From positions 5,890,001 to 5,954,000 of the forward strand of contig NZ_CP051774.1 in NCBI RefSeq assembly GCF_012913485.1: a stretch of 64,000 nucleotides of DNA. Direction: 5' to 3'. The stretch is from Luteolibacter luteus (lineage in GTDB: Bacteria > Verrucomicrobiota > Verrucomicrobiia > Verrucomicrobiales > Akkermansiaceae). Below are positions 34,489 through 42,833 of this stretch, piece by piece. A model generated the notes under the pieces. It ran no database searches, was not told where the DNA came from, and saw only the letters and a program-made list of their open reading frames with translations. A program made the position numbers and the translations under genes. The first letter of the stretch is position 1. The number at the start of each line of letters is the position of its first letter.

Positions 34489-34862
34489 TGAGTCTAAACG
34501 ACAAGGCATCAAAGGCGATCGACAAGCTCCTCAGATTGACTAGAGAGGGGAAGTTGACCTGGTCTCGTGAAAAGGACGTTTCTCGGATCATAGATGCGAG
34601 CGATGATCAGGTAAGCGTTGTATATACGGCGCGAAAGGGAGATATGAGGTTTAGGGCTTACGAGGCAAATTATCAAGTTTGTCCGGATGGTGATGCGGTG
34701 TATTGGCATTCAGAGCCACGGATAGAAATCGTCGATCGTGATGGAGATCTAATTTGGCGACTGCCGCGGCATCCCGAAACATTGGATCTCCTACGAACCA
34801 TCCAACTGAAATCGGGGAATGTTGAGGATGAGCTTGATCGATTTTTGAATGATGATTGGTGA
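34488..34862 (+). CDS. Hypothetical small protein (island gene 2)
   Basis: 124 residues, starting MSLNDKASKAIDKLLRLTREG. The N-terminal helix reads like those of small proteins with a 'KLTWSREK' motif, followed by an antiparallel sheet (VSVVYTARKGDMRFRAYEANYQV, PRIEIVDRDGDLIWRLP) and a helical acidic end (VEDELDRFLNDDW). This helix-sheet-helix arrangement would suit an immunity or antitoxin-like partner, but that is a guess. It is coupled to island gene 1 and faces the converging pair at 34946-36642. AT-rich like its partner. Confidence 0.65.
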   Translation: MSLNDKASKAIDKLLRLTREGKLTWSREKDVSRIIDASDDQVSVVYTARKGDMRFRAYEANYQVCPDGDAVYWHSEPRIEIVDRDGDLIWRLPRHPETLDLLRTIQLKSGNVEDELDRFLNDDW

Positions 34863-34864
34863 TG

Positions 34865-34886
34865 CTCAGGCTCTCGCTAACCTGAG
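34865..34886. terminator. Weak hairpin between converging island genes
   Basis: CTCAGG / CCTGAG, 6 bp, with a 10-base loop, directly after the stop of island gene 2 and before the converging gene ending at 34946. No T-run, so only a weak candidate. Confidence 0.3.
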
Positions 34887-34945
34887 AATACTCTTTGAAA
34901 TTAGAGACCGTGCTACCGTCGGTTAGATCTGAAGATCGTTCGGCC

Positions 34946-36088
34946 TTATGCCTCATCTTGAGCGAGTTCAATCGATAGCAGATGCATCTCACCTCCGGAA
35001 CGTCTCACCAGTGCGATGACTCGTTCTTCAAACATGGGTTTGACTATGTCGCTCATCATTCCGCGAGGTACTTGGATTCTGCATCGATCCTCGTTGTCAT
35101 CTACAATTTCTATCAGGCCGGCATCAGGTCTGGTAGCGTCTGCTTCCAAAAGTGATCCTACTACTGTGAGTTCGATAGGGTCTTGAGAGGTATGTTCAGA
35201 AATTGCGATTGCCTCGTTAACGGCCCGCTGTCGTATTCGACGTTCTGGTCGCGTTAGGGCCACCCGGCGTTCGGTTTTCTCTCGTACTGCTGTAAATCCC
35301 ACTGTTTTGACCTGATCCCCATCTGGGGAAAGTCGTTGTGCGAGAGCAATGAAATTGGTTCTGTAAGCCTCATCTGGAATTGCTGATTCCAATGAATCCA
35401 TATCGCCAACAGAGAAGGCTTCGAGAGAATCTAAAACTTCATGTACGACGTCGGCTGTGAAATCGAGGCCTGGCAGTTCTAATTGATCAGATTGACCGAC
35501 TCTCAATGTGACGGCGAAGCTAGCAGCCCGTGGCGTTGATAAATATATCTCAAAATTGTTGGTGTAGCTTTTTGATGGGCGGCCTCGCTCCCGGAATTCC
35601 CTCCCTAATCGACGCTCAGCCGTCCTAATGATCAATTTCTCGAAATCTTTCAGCCTCTGGATGAAGGTGTCGCTTCGGGCCATTCCGAACCCAACGGCGT
35701 CGCCATCAATAACCATCTGGAGCTCTCCAGGAGCCAGCACAATTCCTCTGAGGTCGAGATGCCGATTGAAGTAAACGTCCTCCAATAAATCTCGGAGTTC
35801 GTTAGCGATTTCATCTGGCGGATCTCCAGATAAAGCGGCTGAAATCAATCGTTCGGCCTCTCTTGGGAGCTTGATTTCCAAAGCGATGGATGCAGCACTT
35901 CTAAAGAGCACTGATCTGGTAGGTTCAAGATCACGACTATCAAGCAAAAGCCATGCTGCCTGTGATTCGAGCTTGAATGCCTTGACTGTAAGCTCGTGGC
36001 TCTGGTCTTTGTCACCCGCTAGGCGAAAAATCGAAGCTTCATCTAGCAGGTCCATTGCCTGCAAGTGGAGATCATTCACAGCTTGCAT
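34946..36088 (-). CDS. Hypothetical TPR-like protein (island gene 4)
   Basis: 380 residues, soluble. The N-terminal 110 residues are helical with TPR-like spacing (EASIFRLAGDKDQSHELTVKAF, then EPTRSVLFRSAASIALE and EAERLISAALSGDPPDEIANEL). The rest is mixed alpha/beta without recognised motifs, including a basic stretch (KTERRVALTRPERRIRQRAV). The 13-base overlap with the upstream gene (36076-36642) indicates that the two are made together. The gene is AT-richer than the flanks. The overall plan, TPR front with an unknown core plus a small partner, recurs in defence and toxin modules, but nothing here proves such a role. Confidence 0.65.
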   Translation of the reverse strand: MQAVNDLHLQAMDLLDEASIFRLAGDKDQSHELTVKAFKLESQAAWLLLDSRDLEPTRSVLFRSAASIALEIKLPREAERLISAALSGDPPDEIANELRDLLEDVYFNRHLDLRGIVLAPGELQMVIDGDAVGFGMARSDTFIQRLKDFEKLIIRTAERRLGREFRERGRPSKSYTNNFEIYLSTPRAASFAVTLRVGQSDQLELPGLDFTADVVHEVLDSLEAFSVGDMDSLESAIPDEAYRTNFIALAQRLSPDGDQVKTVGFTAVREKTERRVALTRPERRIRQRAVNEAIAISEHTSQDPIELTVVGSLLEADATRPDAGLIEIVDDNEDRCRIQVPRGMMSDIVKPMFEERVIALVRRSGGEMHLLSIELAQDEA

Positions 36089-36642
36089 CGTTCAATGATT
36101 CTAGCTGCTGGATTGCTAAACTCGATTACGGCAATGACGGCAGGGATCTTGGTGTCGTCAGATCGCTTGGTCTGCTCTACCTTGATTCGAGACCGCTGGG
36201 CAATACTCGAATCGTCTCCGCAAAGTATCCCAGAAACTTCGAGTCTTACAAGATTCTGGAAGAGCAACAGTTCCTGATCGGGCGGGCCAAGCCAAAAGTC
36301 GAAGCCTGTCCCTTTTCGGGACCTTTGCATTACTTCAAGCCCGTATTTCTCCACCAGTAAGGCGGCCAGACAATAGGCCCCCTGCTCGGTTGCAACTTCT
36401 AGGTCAGCCCATGTTCGAACTATTTGCTCCGATGGTTCCTCCCAAATGATGTCGGCAAGAATAATATTTGCGTTATCCTGTACGTGCATCGACGCGGGAT
36501 TTGAGTGGTTGAAGTTCGCGATGCACACCGACGCTGCCTCTGAAAGGGCTGCTCCATATGCCGGGGATATTCCTTTTCTCCCGGACTTAAGTGATGATAG
36601 TGCAAGGCCGACTGAATCCGAGGAGGGGGAAATGAGAGTCAT
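36076..36642 (-). CDS. Hypothetical protein (island gene 3)
   Basis: 188 residues, first gene of the minus-strand pair. It has a middle segment TGFDFWLGPPDQELLLFQNLVRLEVSGI followed by RIKVEQTK, and ends VIAVIEFSNPAARIIERC. The order Asp - Glu-x-Ser - Lys-x-Glu-Gln-x-Lys within predicted strands recalls the core of PD-(D/E)xK nuclease folds, but spacing is imperfect and I do not claim it as a nuclease. It overlaps island gene 4 by 13 bases. A good -10 box lies about 55 bases upstream. Confidence 0.65.
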   Translation of the reverse strand: MTLISPSSDSVGLALSSLKSGRKGISPAYGAALSEAASVCIANFNHSNPASMHVQDNANIILADIIWEEPSEQIVRTWADLEVATEQGAYCLAALLVEKYGLEVMQRSRKGTGFDFWLGPPDQELLLFQNLVRLEVSGILCGDDSSIAQRSRIKVEQTKRSDDTKIPAVIAVIEFSNPAARIIERCKL

Positions 36643-36696
36643 TTAGGAGGATGGGGGCCTGTGGGGTTTTCTTTGGGTATCCTTGGGTTAGTTATA

Positions 36697-36702
36697 TTAT
36701 AC
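36697..36702 (-). promoter_or_regulatory. Candidate -10 box for the minus-strand island pair
   Basis: On the minus strand the sequence reads AGGTATAATATAAC, containing a perfect TATAAT about 55 bases upstream of the ATG at 36642. A TTGACG is present 10 bases upstream of it, too close for a standard -35; no well-spaced -35 was seen. Confidence 0.4.
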
Positions 36703-36734
36703 CTAATGTCACGTCAATCAAGTGCCCCAAGGAA

Positions 36735-37871
36735 TTAGAAGAAGGGTATAAAATCGATGCCACTAGCTCGCTCGATCAGGAGTGTTAAGCCTGCAAGTCC
36801 CACAAGCACCGACCCAATCCGCTTCACCCAAACAAAGCGATCCCCGAGCCAGGCGAAGCAGGCGAAGGCGATGGCGAGGAGGGCGACTTGGCCGAGTTCG
36901 ACGCCGATGTTGAAGCCTAAAAGGGCGCCGGGGAGTTTCTCGGGTTGGTCCTTTGGCAGGATGCCGGCGAGGGCGCTGGCGAAGCTGAGGCCGTGGATGA
37001 AGCCGAAGAGGCCGACGAGGAGAAGACGACCCTTGCCGAGTTCCTTGACGCAGAGGTTTTCGATGCCGACCCAGGCGATGCTGGCGGCGATGAGGATTTC
37101 GACCGGTTGAGCGGGGAGATTTACCCAGCCAAGGGTGGCGGCGGCGAGGGAGATGGAGTGGGCGACGGTGAAGGCGAGGGTCTGGCCAAGGAGAGGCTTC
37201 CACTTGGGGACGAGGAGGAAGAGGCCGAGGACGAAGAGAATGTGATCAAGGCCATCCGGCAGGATGTGTTGGAAGCCGACCTTGATCCAATCCGGGATGG
37301 AGAGGGGCTTGGGCTTGAGATCTTCTTCGGTGGCGCTGCGTTCGGCGATGGTCATTTGCTCGCCGCTCATGATCGGCTTGGTTCCGGCATCGGGGCCGGT
37401 GCCGGTGAGGACGACGAGGACAACGCCAAAGGGTTCCTTCCAGCGGATATCGAGGTGCTTGGCCCCGGGAGGAAGCTGGGCATGCACGGCGACATCGAGC
37501 ATGGGGAGTTCCTCGGGTTCGCCCTCGCTGAGGAAAGCGGGAGCGGTTTCGTGGAAGGCGGGGATTTCCATGGTCCAGGGGATGGGCGTGCCATCGGCGA
37601 GGAGCGTGAAGCAATCGCGCCAGTAGGTGATGGCTTCCGCCTCGATCTTTGCCCAGCCATCGGGGCCTTGTCCGCGGAGCCAGGCGAGGTCCTTGGCCTC
37701 CTCGTCTTCATCGCCGCGGAACTCCTCGAGCATGTAGGCGGCGTCGGCCTGGACGACGCCTTCGATTTTTTCGCCCTTCAGATCGAGGGACATGGTGATC
37801 TCCGCGATCTGGTGGGCGTGGAGAAGGGTGGGGAAAAAAGCCAGGAGCAGCAGGAGAAAGATGCGGGGCAT
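36735..37871 (-). CDS. HupE/UreJ family membrane protein
   Basis: 378 residues. A signal peptide (MPRIFLLLLLAFFPTLLHAHQ) is followed by an extracytoplasmic beta domain of about 190 residues and then six membrane helices (about 210-375). The membrane part starts with GFQHILPDGLDHILFVLGLFLL, the His-Asp-His pattern of HupE/UreJ proteins, and contains FGFIHGLSFAS. The family includes nickel/cobalt permeases associated with hydrogenase and urease. No hydrogenase or urease gene is in the window, so the metal link is only by family. It marks the right border of the AT-rich island and returns to normal GC content. Confidence 0.85.
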   Translation of the reverse strand: MPRIFLLLLLAFFPTLLHAHQIAEITMSLDLKGEKIEGVVQADAAYMLEEFRGDEDEEAKDLAWLRGQGPDGWAKIEAEAITYWRDCFTLLADGTPIPWTMEIPAFHETAPAFLSEGEPEELPMLDVAVHAQLPPGAKHLDIRWKEPFGVVLVVLTGTGPDAGTKPIMSGEQMTIAERSATEEDLKPKPLSIPDWIKVGFQHILPDGLDHILFVLGLFLLVPKWKPLLGQTLAFTVAHSISLAAATLGWVNLPAQPVEILIAASIAWVGIENLCVKELGKGRLLLVGLFGFIHGLSFASALAGILPKDQPEKLPGALLGFNIGVELGQVALLAIAFACFAWLGDRFVWVKRIGSVLVGLAGLTLLIERASGIDFIPFF

Positions 37872-38160
37872 GGGTGGCTGGGGAGTGGTAGCTGCTTTGA
37901 GGCAAAATCCCTAATGAGTAGATTCTAATCATCAATCGGAGGGGGGAGGGGAGGAAAGGCAGAGTGCCGAGTGATCAGTGATCAGTGGAAGAGGTGATTA
38001 GGGGGATGCGGGAGGGAGGTGAGGATTGCGGGGAAGGGGTCGATGAAGCGGGTGTGGGTTCGAGTCCCGGAGACGTTAGGTGGCCGTAGTGCTGCGGTCG
38101 CGTCGCCCTCCCTGTTGGAGGGTTCGGATTCGTTGCTTTTGGAACTTGGAAAATCGCACT

Positions 38161-41031
38161 GTGCATTTGAACCTCTGCGGCGTGGACAGCATCCGGATCC
38201 GTGGGGCGAGGCAGCACAATTTACGGGGTGTCGATGTGGACATCCCGCGTGGGAAATTGGTGGTGATTACCGGGCCGAGCGGGAGCGGGAAGTCATCGCT
38301 GGCTTTTCATACGCTCTTCGCGGAGGGGCAGCGGCGCTTTGTGGAATCGCTTTCGGCGTATGCACGGCAGTTCCTCGACCAACTGGAGAAGCCGGATGTG
38401 GATTCGATCGAGGGACTGAGTCCGGCAATCGCGATCGAGCAGCGGAGCGGAGGACTGAACCCGCGCTCGACGGTGGCGACGGTGACGGAGATCCATGAAC
38501 ACCTGCGGGTGCTGTGGGCGGCGGCGGGGGTACCGCATGATCCGGAGAGCGGCGAGAAGCTGGAGCGGATGGGCGCGAGCGATATCGTGAGCTCCATTTC
38601 CGCGATGGCCGAGGGGACGCGGGTGGTGCTGCTGGCTCCGGTGCCGCAGGAGGAGGTGCGGGAGCCGGAGCGGCTGATCGGGGACTTGCGCCGCCAGGGC
38701 TTCGTCCGGGTGCGGGTGGAAGGTGAGATTTTGGAACTGGAGGAGGCGCTGAAGGCGTGGCCGGAACGTGCGACCTCCGTGGAGGTGGTGGTGGATCGTC
38801 TGGTGGTGCGGGCCGGGGGCGAGGCGCGCTTGGCGGACTCGGTGGAGACGGCGCTGCGGATCTGCGGGAGCGAGGCGCGGGCGCTGGTGCAGGGGGCGGA
38901 GGAAAAGGAGTGGCGGGAGATTTCCTTCCAGACGAGCTACCGGAATCCCAAGACCGGCTTCATGATCGGCGAGCTGACGCCGCGGCACTTTTCGTTCAAC
39001 TCGCACCTCGGGGCCTGTCCGGCCTGTGAGGGCTTGGGCACGGAGGTTTTCTGTGATTCGGAGTTGCTGCTCGGGGATGCCGGCTTGCCGCTGGCGAAGG
39101 GCGGCGTGAAGGGCTGGTGGAAGATCGGCGCGCAGCGTGGCAAGGCCTTCGCGCGGGAAGCGGTGGCGATTTTGAAGATGTTCGGGAAGCCGGAGGACGG
39201 GACTTTTTCCGAGTTGCCGGAGGAGGGGCGGCAATTGCTTTTCCATGGTGGCAATTTCGACACCGGCTGGCGGATCGGCGCGGAGAAGAAGAAGCAGATC
39301 AAGCGCTATGAGGGCCTGTGTGTGGAGGCGGAGCGGAAGCTGAAGGAAGCGCGCAGCGAGGCCGTGCGGCGTCGCGTGGCGCGGGTGATGGCGGAGCGTC
39401 CCTGCAGTGCCTGCCATGGTCAGCGGCTGCGACCGGAGATCCTGGCAGTGCGGATCGAGGGCGGCGGAGGGCTTTGGCTGGGGATCCAGGATTTCTGCTC
39501 GCTGCCGGTGGAGGAGGCGGATGGCTGGCTGGCGCAGTTGAGGCTGCCGGAGGATCGCGCCGAGGTCTGCGGGCAACTGGCCGGAGCGGTGGGAGAAAGG
39601 CTCGGTTTCTTGAGAGAGGTCGGCCTAGGGTATCTCGGGCTGGATCGCTCGAGCGCCACGCTTTCCGGTGGCGAGGCGCAGCGGATCCGGCTGGCGACGC
39701 AGTTCGGCAGCGGGCTGACAGGCGTGCTCTATGTACTGGATGAACCGAGCATCGGCCTGCATGCGGAGGACACCGGCCGGCTGATCGCGGCGCTGAAGCG
39801 GCTGCGGGATCGCGGCAATACGATCGTGGTGGTTGAGCATGATGAGGAGATGATCCGGGCAGCGGATTGGATGATCGAGCTCGGGCCCGGGGCGGGAAAG
39901 GAAGGCGGGGTCTTGCTGGGCAGCGCGACGCCGGATGCATTTCCGAAGGACTCGCCGACGCGGGGTTGGCTGGAAGCGCCGATCCCGCCGGTGGCGGTGG
40001 GCGCGGGGTTTCCCTTGCTCGGCGATGCGCTGATGATCCGCGGGGCCAGCGAGCACAACCTGCAGGATGTGGATGTGCGGATTCCGCTGGGCGGGATCGT
40101 CTGTGTGACGGGACCGAGCGGCAGCGGGAAATCGACGCTGGCGGATGACGTGCTGCTGCGGGCGCTGAAGCGTCATTTCAATGGCAGCGGGGATCCGCCG
40201 GGGAAGCATCGGGCGATCGAGGGCATGGAAGCGCTGGGTAAGGTGGTGGCGGTGGACCAATCGCCAATCGGCCGTAGCCCGCGGTCGAATCCGGCGACCT
40301 TTACCGGGATGTTCGATGGCATCCGCGATCTGTTTTCGAAACTTCCGCTATCCCGCCAGCGTGGCTATGGCGCGGGGCGATTTTCTTTCAACACGCACGG
40401 AGGGCGCTGTGAGAATTGTGAGGGGGCGGGACGTTTGAAGATCGAGATGCATTTCCTGCCCGACGCATGGATCACGTGCCGGGCCTGCGGCGGGAAGCGC
40501 TTCAACCGGGAGACGCTAGAGGTGAGATTCAAGGGCATGAGCATCGCGGATGCGCTGGATCTCACGGCGGGTGAGGCGCTCGCGGCCTTCGCGGCGGTGC
40601 CGAAGCTAAAGCGGACCTTGGAGGTGCTGGGGGAGCTGGGGCTCGGGTACGTGAAGCTGGGACAGGCGGCGAATACGCTCTCCGGCGGCGAGGCGCAGCG
40701 GCTGAAGCTGGCGGTGGAGCTTTCCAAACCGGCGGCGCCGCACACCCTGTATTTCTTCGACGAGCCGACGACCGGCCTGCATTTCGGGGATGTGGAGCGT
40801 TTGCTGGGAGCTTTCCGCGGCCTGCGGGAGGCCGGGCATAGCGTGCTGGTGGTGGAGCACCATCTGGATGTCATTTCCGCGGCAGACTGGGTGGTCGACC
40901 TGGGACCGGGTGGGGGACGCGAAGGGGGCAGGGTGGTAGCCGAGGGATCACCCGCCCAGATCGCGAAAATCGCGGATTCTCCGACCGGAAGAGCGTTGGC
41001 GCGGAGGCTCGGGTCGTCCGGCGAAATATAG
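38161..41031 (+). CDS. UvrA-family ATPase paralogue lacking one zinc-ligand pair
   Basis: About 956 residues from the GTG at 38161; a GTG at 38182 (VDSIRIRGARQHNL) is also possible. The frame is open to 38080, but those residues do not match UvrA. Both ATPase halves are intact: Walker A GPSGSGKSS and GPSGSGKST, signatures TLSGGEAQRIRLA and TLSGGEAQRLKLA, and Walker B with YVLDEPSIGLH and YFFDEPTTGLH. The second zinc module (RCENCEGAG, then CRACGGKRF) is complete. In the first, E. coli CPICGYSMR corresponds to NPKTGFMIG here, so two cysteines are missing while CPACEGLG is kept. This points to a UvrA paralogue rather than the canonical excinuclease subunit; UvrB/UvrC are not nearby. Confidence 0.85.
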   Translation: MHLNLCGVDSIRIRGARQHNLRGVDVDIPRGKLVVITGPSGSGKSSLAFHTLFAEGQRRFVESLSAYARQFLDQLEKPDVDSIEGLSPAIAIEQRSGGLNPRSTVATVTEIHEHLRVLWAAAGVPHDPESGEKLERMGASDIVSSISAMAEGTRVVLLAPVPQEEVREPERLIGDLRRQGFVRVRVEGEILELEEALKAWPERATSVEVVVDRLVVRAGGEARLADSVETALRICGSEARALVQGAEEKEWREISFQTSYRNPKTGFMIGELTPRHFSFNSHLGACPACEGLGTEVFCDSELLLGDAGLPLAKGGVKGWWKIGAQRGKAFAREAVAILKMFGKPEDGTFSELPEEGRQLLFHGGNFDTGWRIGAEKKKQIKRYEGLCVEAERKLKEARSEAVRRRVARVMAERPCSACHGQRLRPEILAVRIEGGGGLWLGIQDFCSLPVEEADGWLAQLRLPEDRAEVCGQLAGAVGERLGFLREVGLGYLGLDRSSATLSGGEAQRIRLATQFGSGLTGVLYVLDEPSIGLHAEDTGRLIAALKRLRDRGNTIVVVEHDEEMIRAADWMIELGPGAGKEGGVLLGSATPDAFPKDSPTRGWLEAPIPPVAVGAGFPLLGDALMIRGASEHNLQDVDVRIPLGGIVCVTGPSGSGKSTLADDVLLRALKRHFNGSGDPPGKHRAIEGMEALGKVVAVDQSPIGRSPRSNPATFTGMFDGIRDLFSKLPLSRQRGYGAGRFSFNTHGGRCENCEGAGRLKIEMHFLPDAWITCRACGGKRFNRETLEVRFKGMSIADALDLTAGEALAAFAAVPKLKRTLEVLGELGLGYVKLGQAANTLSGGEAQRLKLAVELSKPAAPHTLYFFDEPTTGLHFGDVERLLGAFRGLREAGHSVLVVEHHLDVISAADWVVDLGPGGGREGGRVVAEGSPAQIAKIADSPTGRALARRLGSSGEI

Positions 41032-41044
41032 GCTTCGCAAACCC

Positions 41045-41410
41045 GTGAATATCACCCGATCCGCTGTCATCATTGGGGTGCTTCACTTGTTCCTATTCGC
41101 GGGAATGCTGTGGGTCTCCTTTGCGGCAGAGAGGAGGTGGCACCTCATCCGGGATGACTTGGTAGTGCTGGGTCTTTTGACGAGACCCATTCAGTATCTG
41201 GCGTTCTCGACGGGGTGGCTCTGCTTTTGTCTCCTTATTTTTCTGAGCTTGCTGGCGATGCTTTGGAAGAGTGGCAGGGGTCTGGTGGTCCTGCTGGTGG
41301 TCGATGGAATTTTCGTCCTGCTATTGCTCGTATTCGGGTTTCAAGTCGCCCTGCTGGAGCTGCCGGTCCTGCCTCTCAAAGATAAGATCCGGTATATTTT
41401 CAGTGATTGA
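41045..41410 (+). CDS. Small hypothetical membrane protein
   Basis: 121 residues from a GTG start (MNITRSAVIIGVLHLFLFAG), 13 bases after the UvrA paralogue. Three strongly hydrophobic segments are visible (about 7-26, 52-73 and 80-105). No motif was recognised. The tight spacing suggests co-transcription with the preceding gene. The lack of an ATG leaves the start uncertain. Confidence 0.5.
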   Translation: MNITRSAVIIGVLHLFLFAGMLWVSFAAERRWHLIRDDLVVLGLLTRPIQYLAFSTGWLCFCLLIFLSLLAMLWKSGRGLVVLLVVDGIFVLLLLVFGFQVALLELPVLPLKDKIRYIFSD

Positions 41411-41512
41411 GCAGCGACATGGGAGCGGGCTGCGAGGCTCGGGAATCTTTGGTCTGCCATCGAATCGCTAGCCATTTCTCAGACAAGACACTAGGCTGGT
41501 GACGCTACATTG

Positions 41513-42106
41513 ATGGATCCCAACGAAGAAGTGAGCAGTGTCCCCGCACAAAGCCTCTCGCCTTCCACGCAAGCGTGGCAGGAGTGGCTGGCTGAAAATG
41601 GGCCGCGCCTGATTCTTTTCGCCCGGCAGCAGACCCGCTCCTCCGAGGATGCGGAAGACATCGTGCAAGATGCCTTGGTCAAGCTGGTCGAGAAGCTGGA
41701 CGCGAATGAATTCGTGGGGGGCCAAGAAGCTTGGATTCCCTATCTTTTCACCGCGATCCGCCGCCTGGCGATCGATCTCGGCCGACGCGATGATCGTCGC
41801 AAGCGGCGCGAGGACTTCGTGAGCGAGGAGGTGGAATCCGATCAGAAGGATGCCCTTCACCCGTGGTTCGAAAGCGAGTCGTCCGATGATGAGACGAGGC
41901 AACTGCTCGAGGCCGGATTGAAGGAACTCCCGCCGAAATTTGCCGAAGTCGTCATCATGAAAATCTGGGGTGAGCGGACTTTCGCAGAGATCGGAGAGGC
42001 ACTTGAAATTTCCCAAAACACAGCGGCCTCCCGGTATCGCTACGGTCTTGAAGCCCTGAAGAAAAAGCTCTCCTCCGCCCGCCGCAAGGGCGACCTATCA
42101 ATCTAA
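41513..42106 (+). CDS. ECF-type RNA polymerase sigma factor
   Basis: 197 residues from the ATG at 41513. Region 2 is seen as LILFARQQTRSSEDAEDIVQDALVKL and region 4 as LPPKFAEVVIMKIWGERTFAEIGEALEISQNTAASRYRYGLEALKKKL. There is no region 1.1 or 3. The next gene (27 bases on) is a single-pass membrane protein that fits as its anti-sigma factor, and a secreted PDZ protein follows. This order is typical of envelope-stress sigma systems, where the sigma factor is released when the anti-sigma factor is cleaved. Confidence 0.9.
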   Translation: MDPNEEVSSVPAQSLSPSTQAWQEWLAENGPRLILFARQQTRSSEDAEDIVQDALVKLVEKLDANEFVGGQEAWIPYLFTAIRRLAIDLGRRDDRRKRREDFVSEEVESDQKDALHPWFESESSDDETRQLLEAGLKELPPKFAEVVIMKIWGERTFAEIGEALEISQNTAASRYRYGLEALKKKLSSARRKGDLSI

Positions 42107-42133
42107 GATCATCCGTTTCCGAAAGAAAGTCAC

Positions 42134-42781
42134 ATGGACCCCGAATTCCAGGATCTTGAAAACACGCTGAAGGGAATGCGCCCGGCGAAGCCGGATGCGG
42201 CCAGTCTCGACCGCCTGCTGGCGGCTGTGGAGGGTCGTTTGCAATCGTCCCCGGTGTCGATCTCTGGAGTGGAGAGCAAGCTGGCCTCGCTCCAGCCGGT
42301 TGCTCTTTCGGATGATCTTGCCGCGCGGATGCTGGCGACGGTGAGCCGCGTGCCCTTTCCGGTGGACGAGAAGGTGGTGCTCTTCCCGGGCGCGCAGAAG
42401 CCTGCGAAGAAGGAGAATGTTTCGCGTCGTCCCTGGTATGCCGCGGCTGCGGCCGTGGCAGTGGCCGGGGCCTTCAGCGCGCTGATGGTGGGTGGCCCGA
42501 AGGTGGCGCAACCTCATCACGGTGGCGGCGCGGTGGCGGGCAACGAAATCCCGCTTGGGGCGAAGAATATTTCCGCCGCGAACTTCACGCCATCTTCCAT
42601 GGGCAGCGGCCTGCAGGATGTGAGCGACATGGGCGTGCGCTGGACCCGCGAGGGCCGGCCGGTGCGCCTTTATCGCGTGATCTATCGCGACAAGGCACAA
42701 CTGAAGAATAACAAGGGCGAGATCATCGAGGTCGAGAAGCCCCGTGCCGAATATTTCCTGGTTCCGGAGAAAATCGACTGA
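42134..42781 (+). CDS. Probable anti-sigma factor, single-pass membrane protein
   Basis: 215 residues. An N-terminal cytoplasmic region of about 95 residues with helices (LENTLKGMRPAKPDAASLDRLL) is followed by one membrane segment (about 100-120, WYAAAAAVAVAGAFSALMVGG) and a short periplasmic domain with LYRVIYRDKAQLKN. The zinc-binding HxxxCxxC motif of ZAS anti-sigma factors is absent. Position directly behind the sigma gene and the topology are the basis for the call; the family itself was not recognised. Confidence 0.65.
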   Translation: MDPEFQDLENTLKGMRPAKPDAASLDRLLAAVEGRLQSSPVSISGVESKLASLQPVALSDDLAARMLATVSRVPFPVDEKVVLFPGAQKPAKKENVSRRPWYAAAAAVAVAGAFSALMVGGPKVAQPHHGGGAVAGNEIPLGAKNISAANFTPSSMGSGLQDVSDMGVRWTREGRPVRLYRVIYRDKAQLKNNKGEIIEVEKPRAEYFLVPEKID

Positions 42782-42833
42782 GAAGGTCAAGACAAAAATG
42801 CTGAGCTACTACGCTTCTAGTATGTTAACGGCA

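Noticed and set aside
38040..38066. tRNA-like T-arm (GGGTTCGAGTCCCGG) before the UvrA paralogue
   Set aside because: No matching acceptor, D-arm or anticodon arm upstream; only four stem pairs. At most a relic of an attachment site.
38106..38122. Hairpin CCCTCC / GGAGGG before the UvrA paralogue
   Set aside because: Only 6 bp and no T-run; too weak to list as a terminator or riboswitch.
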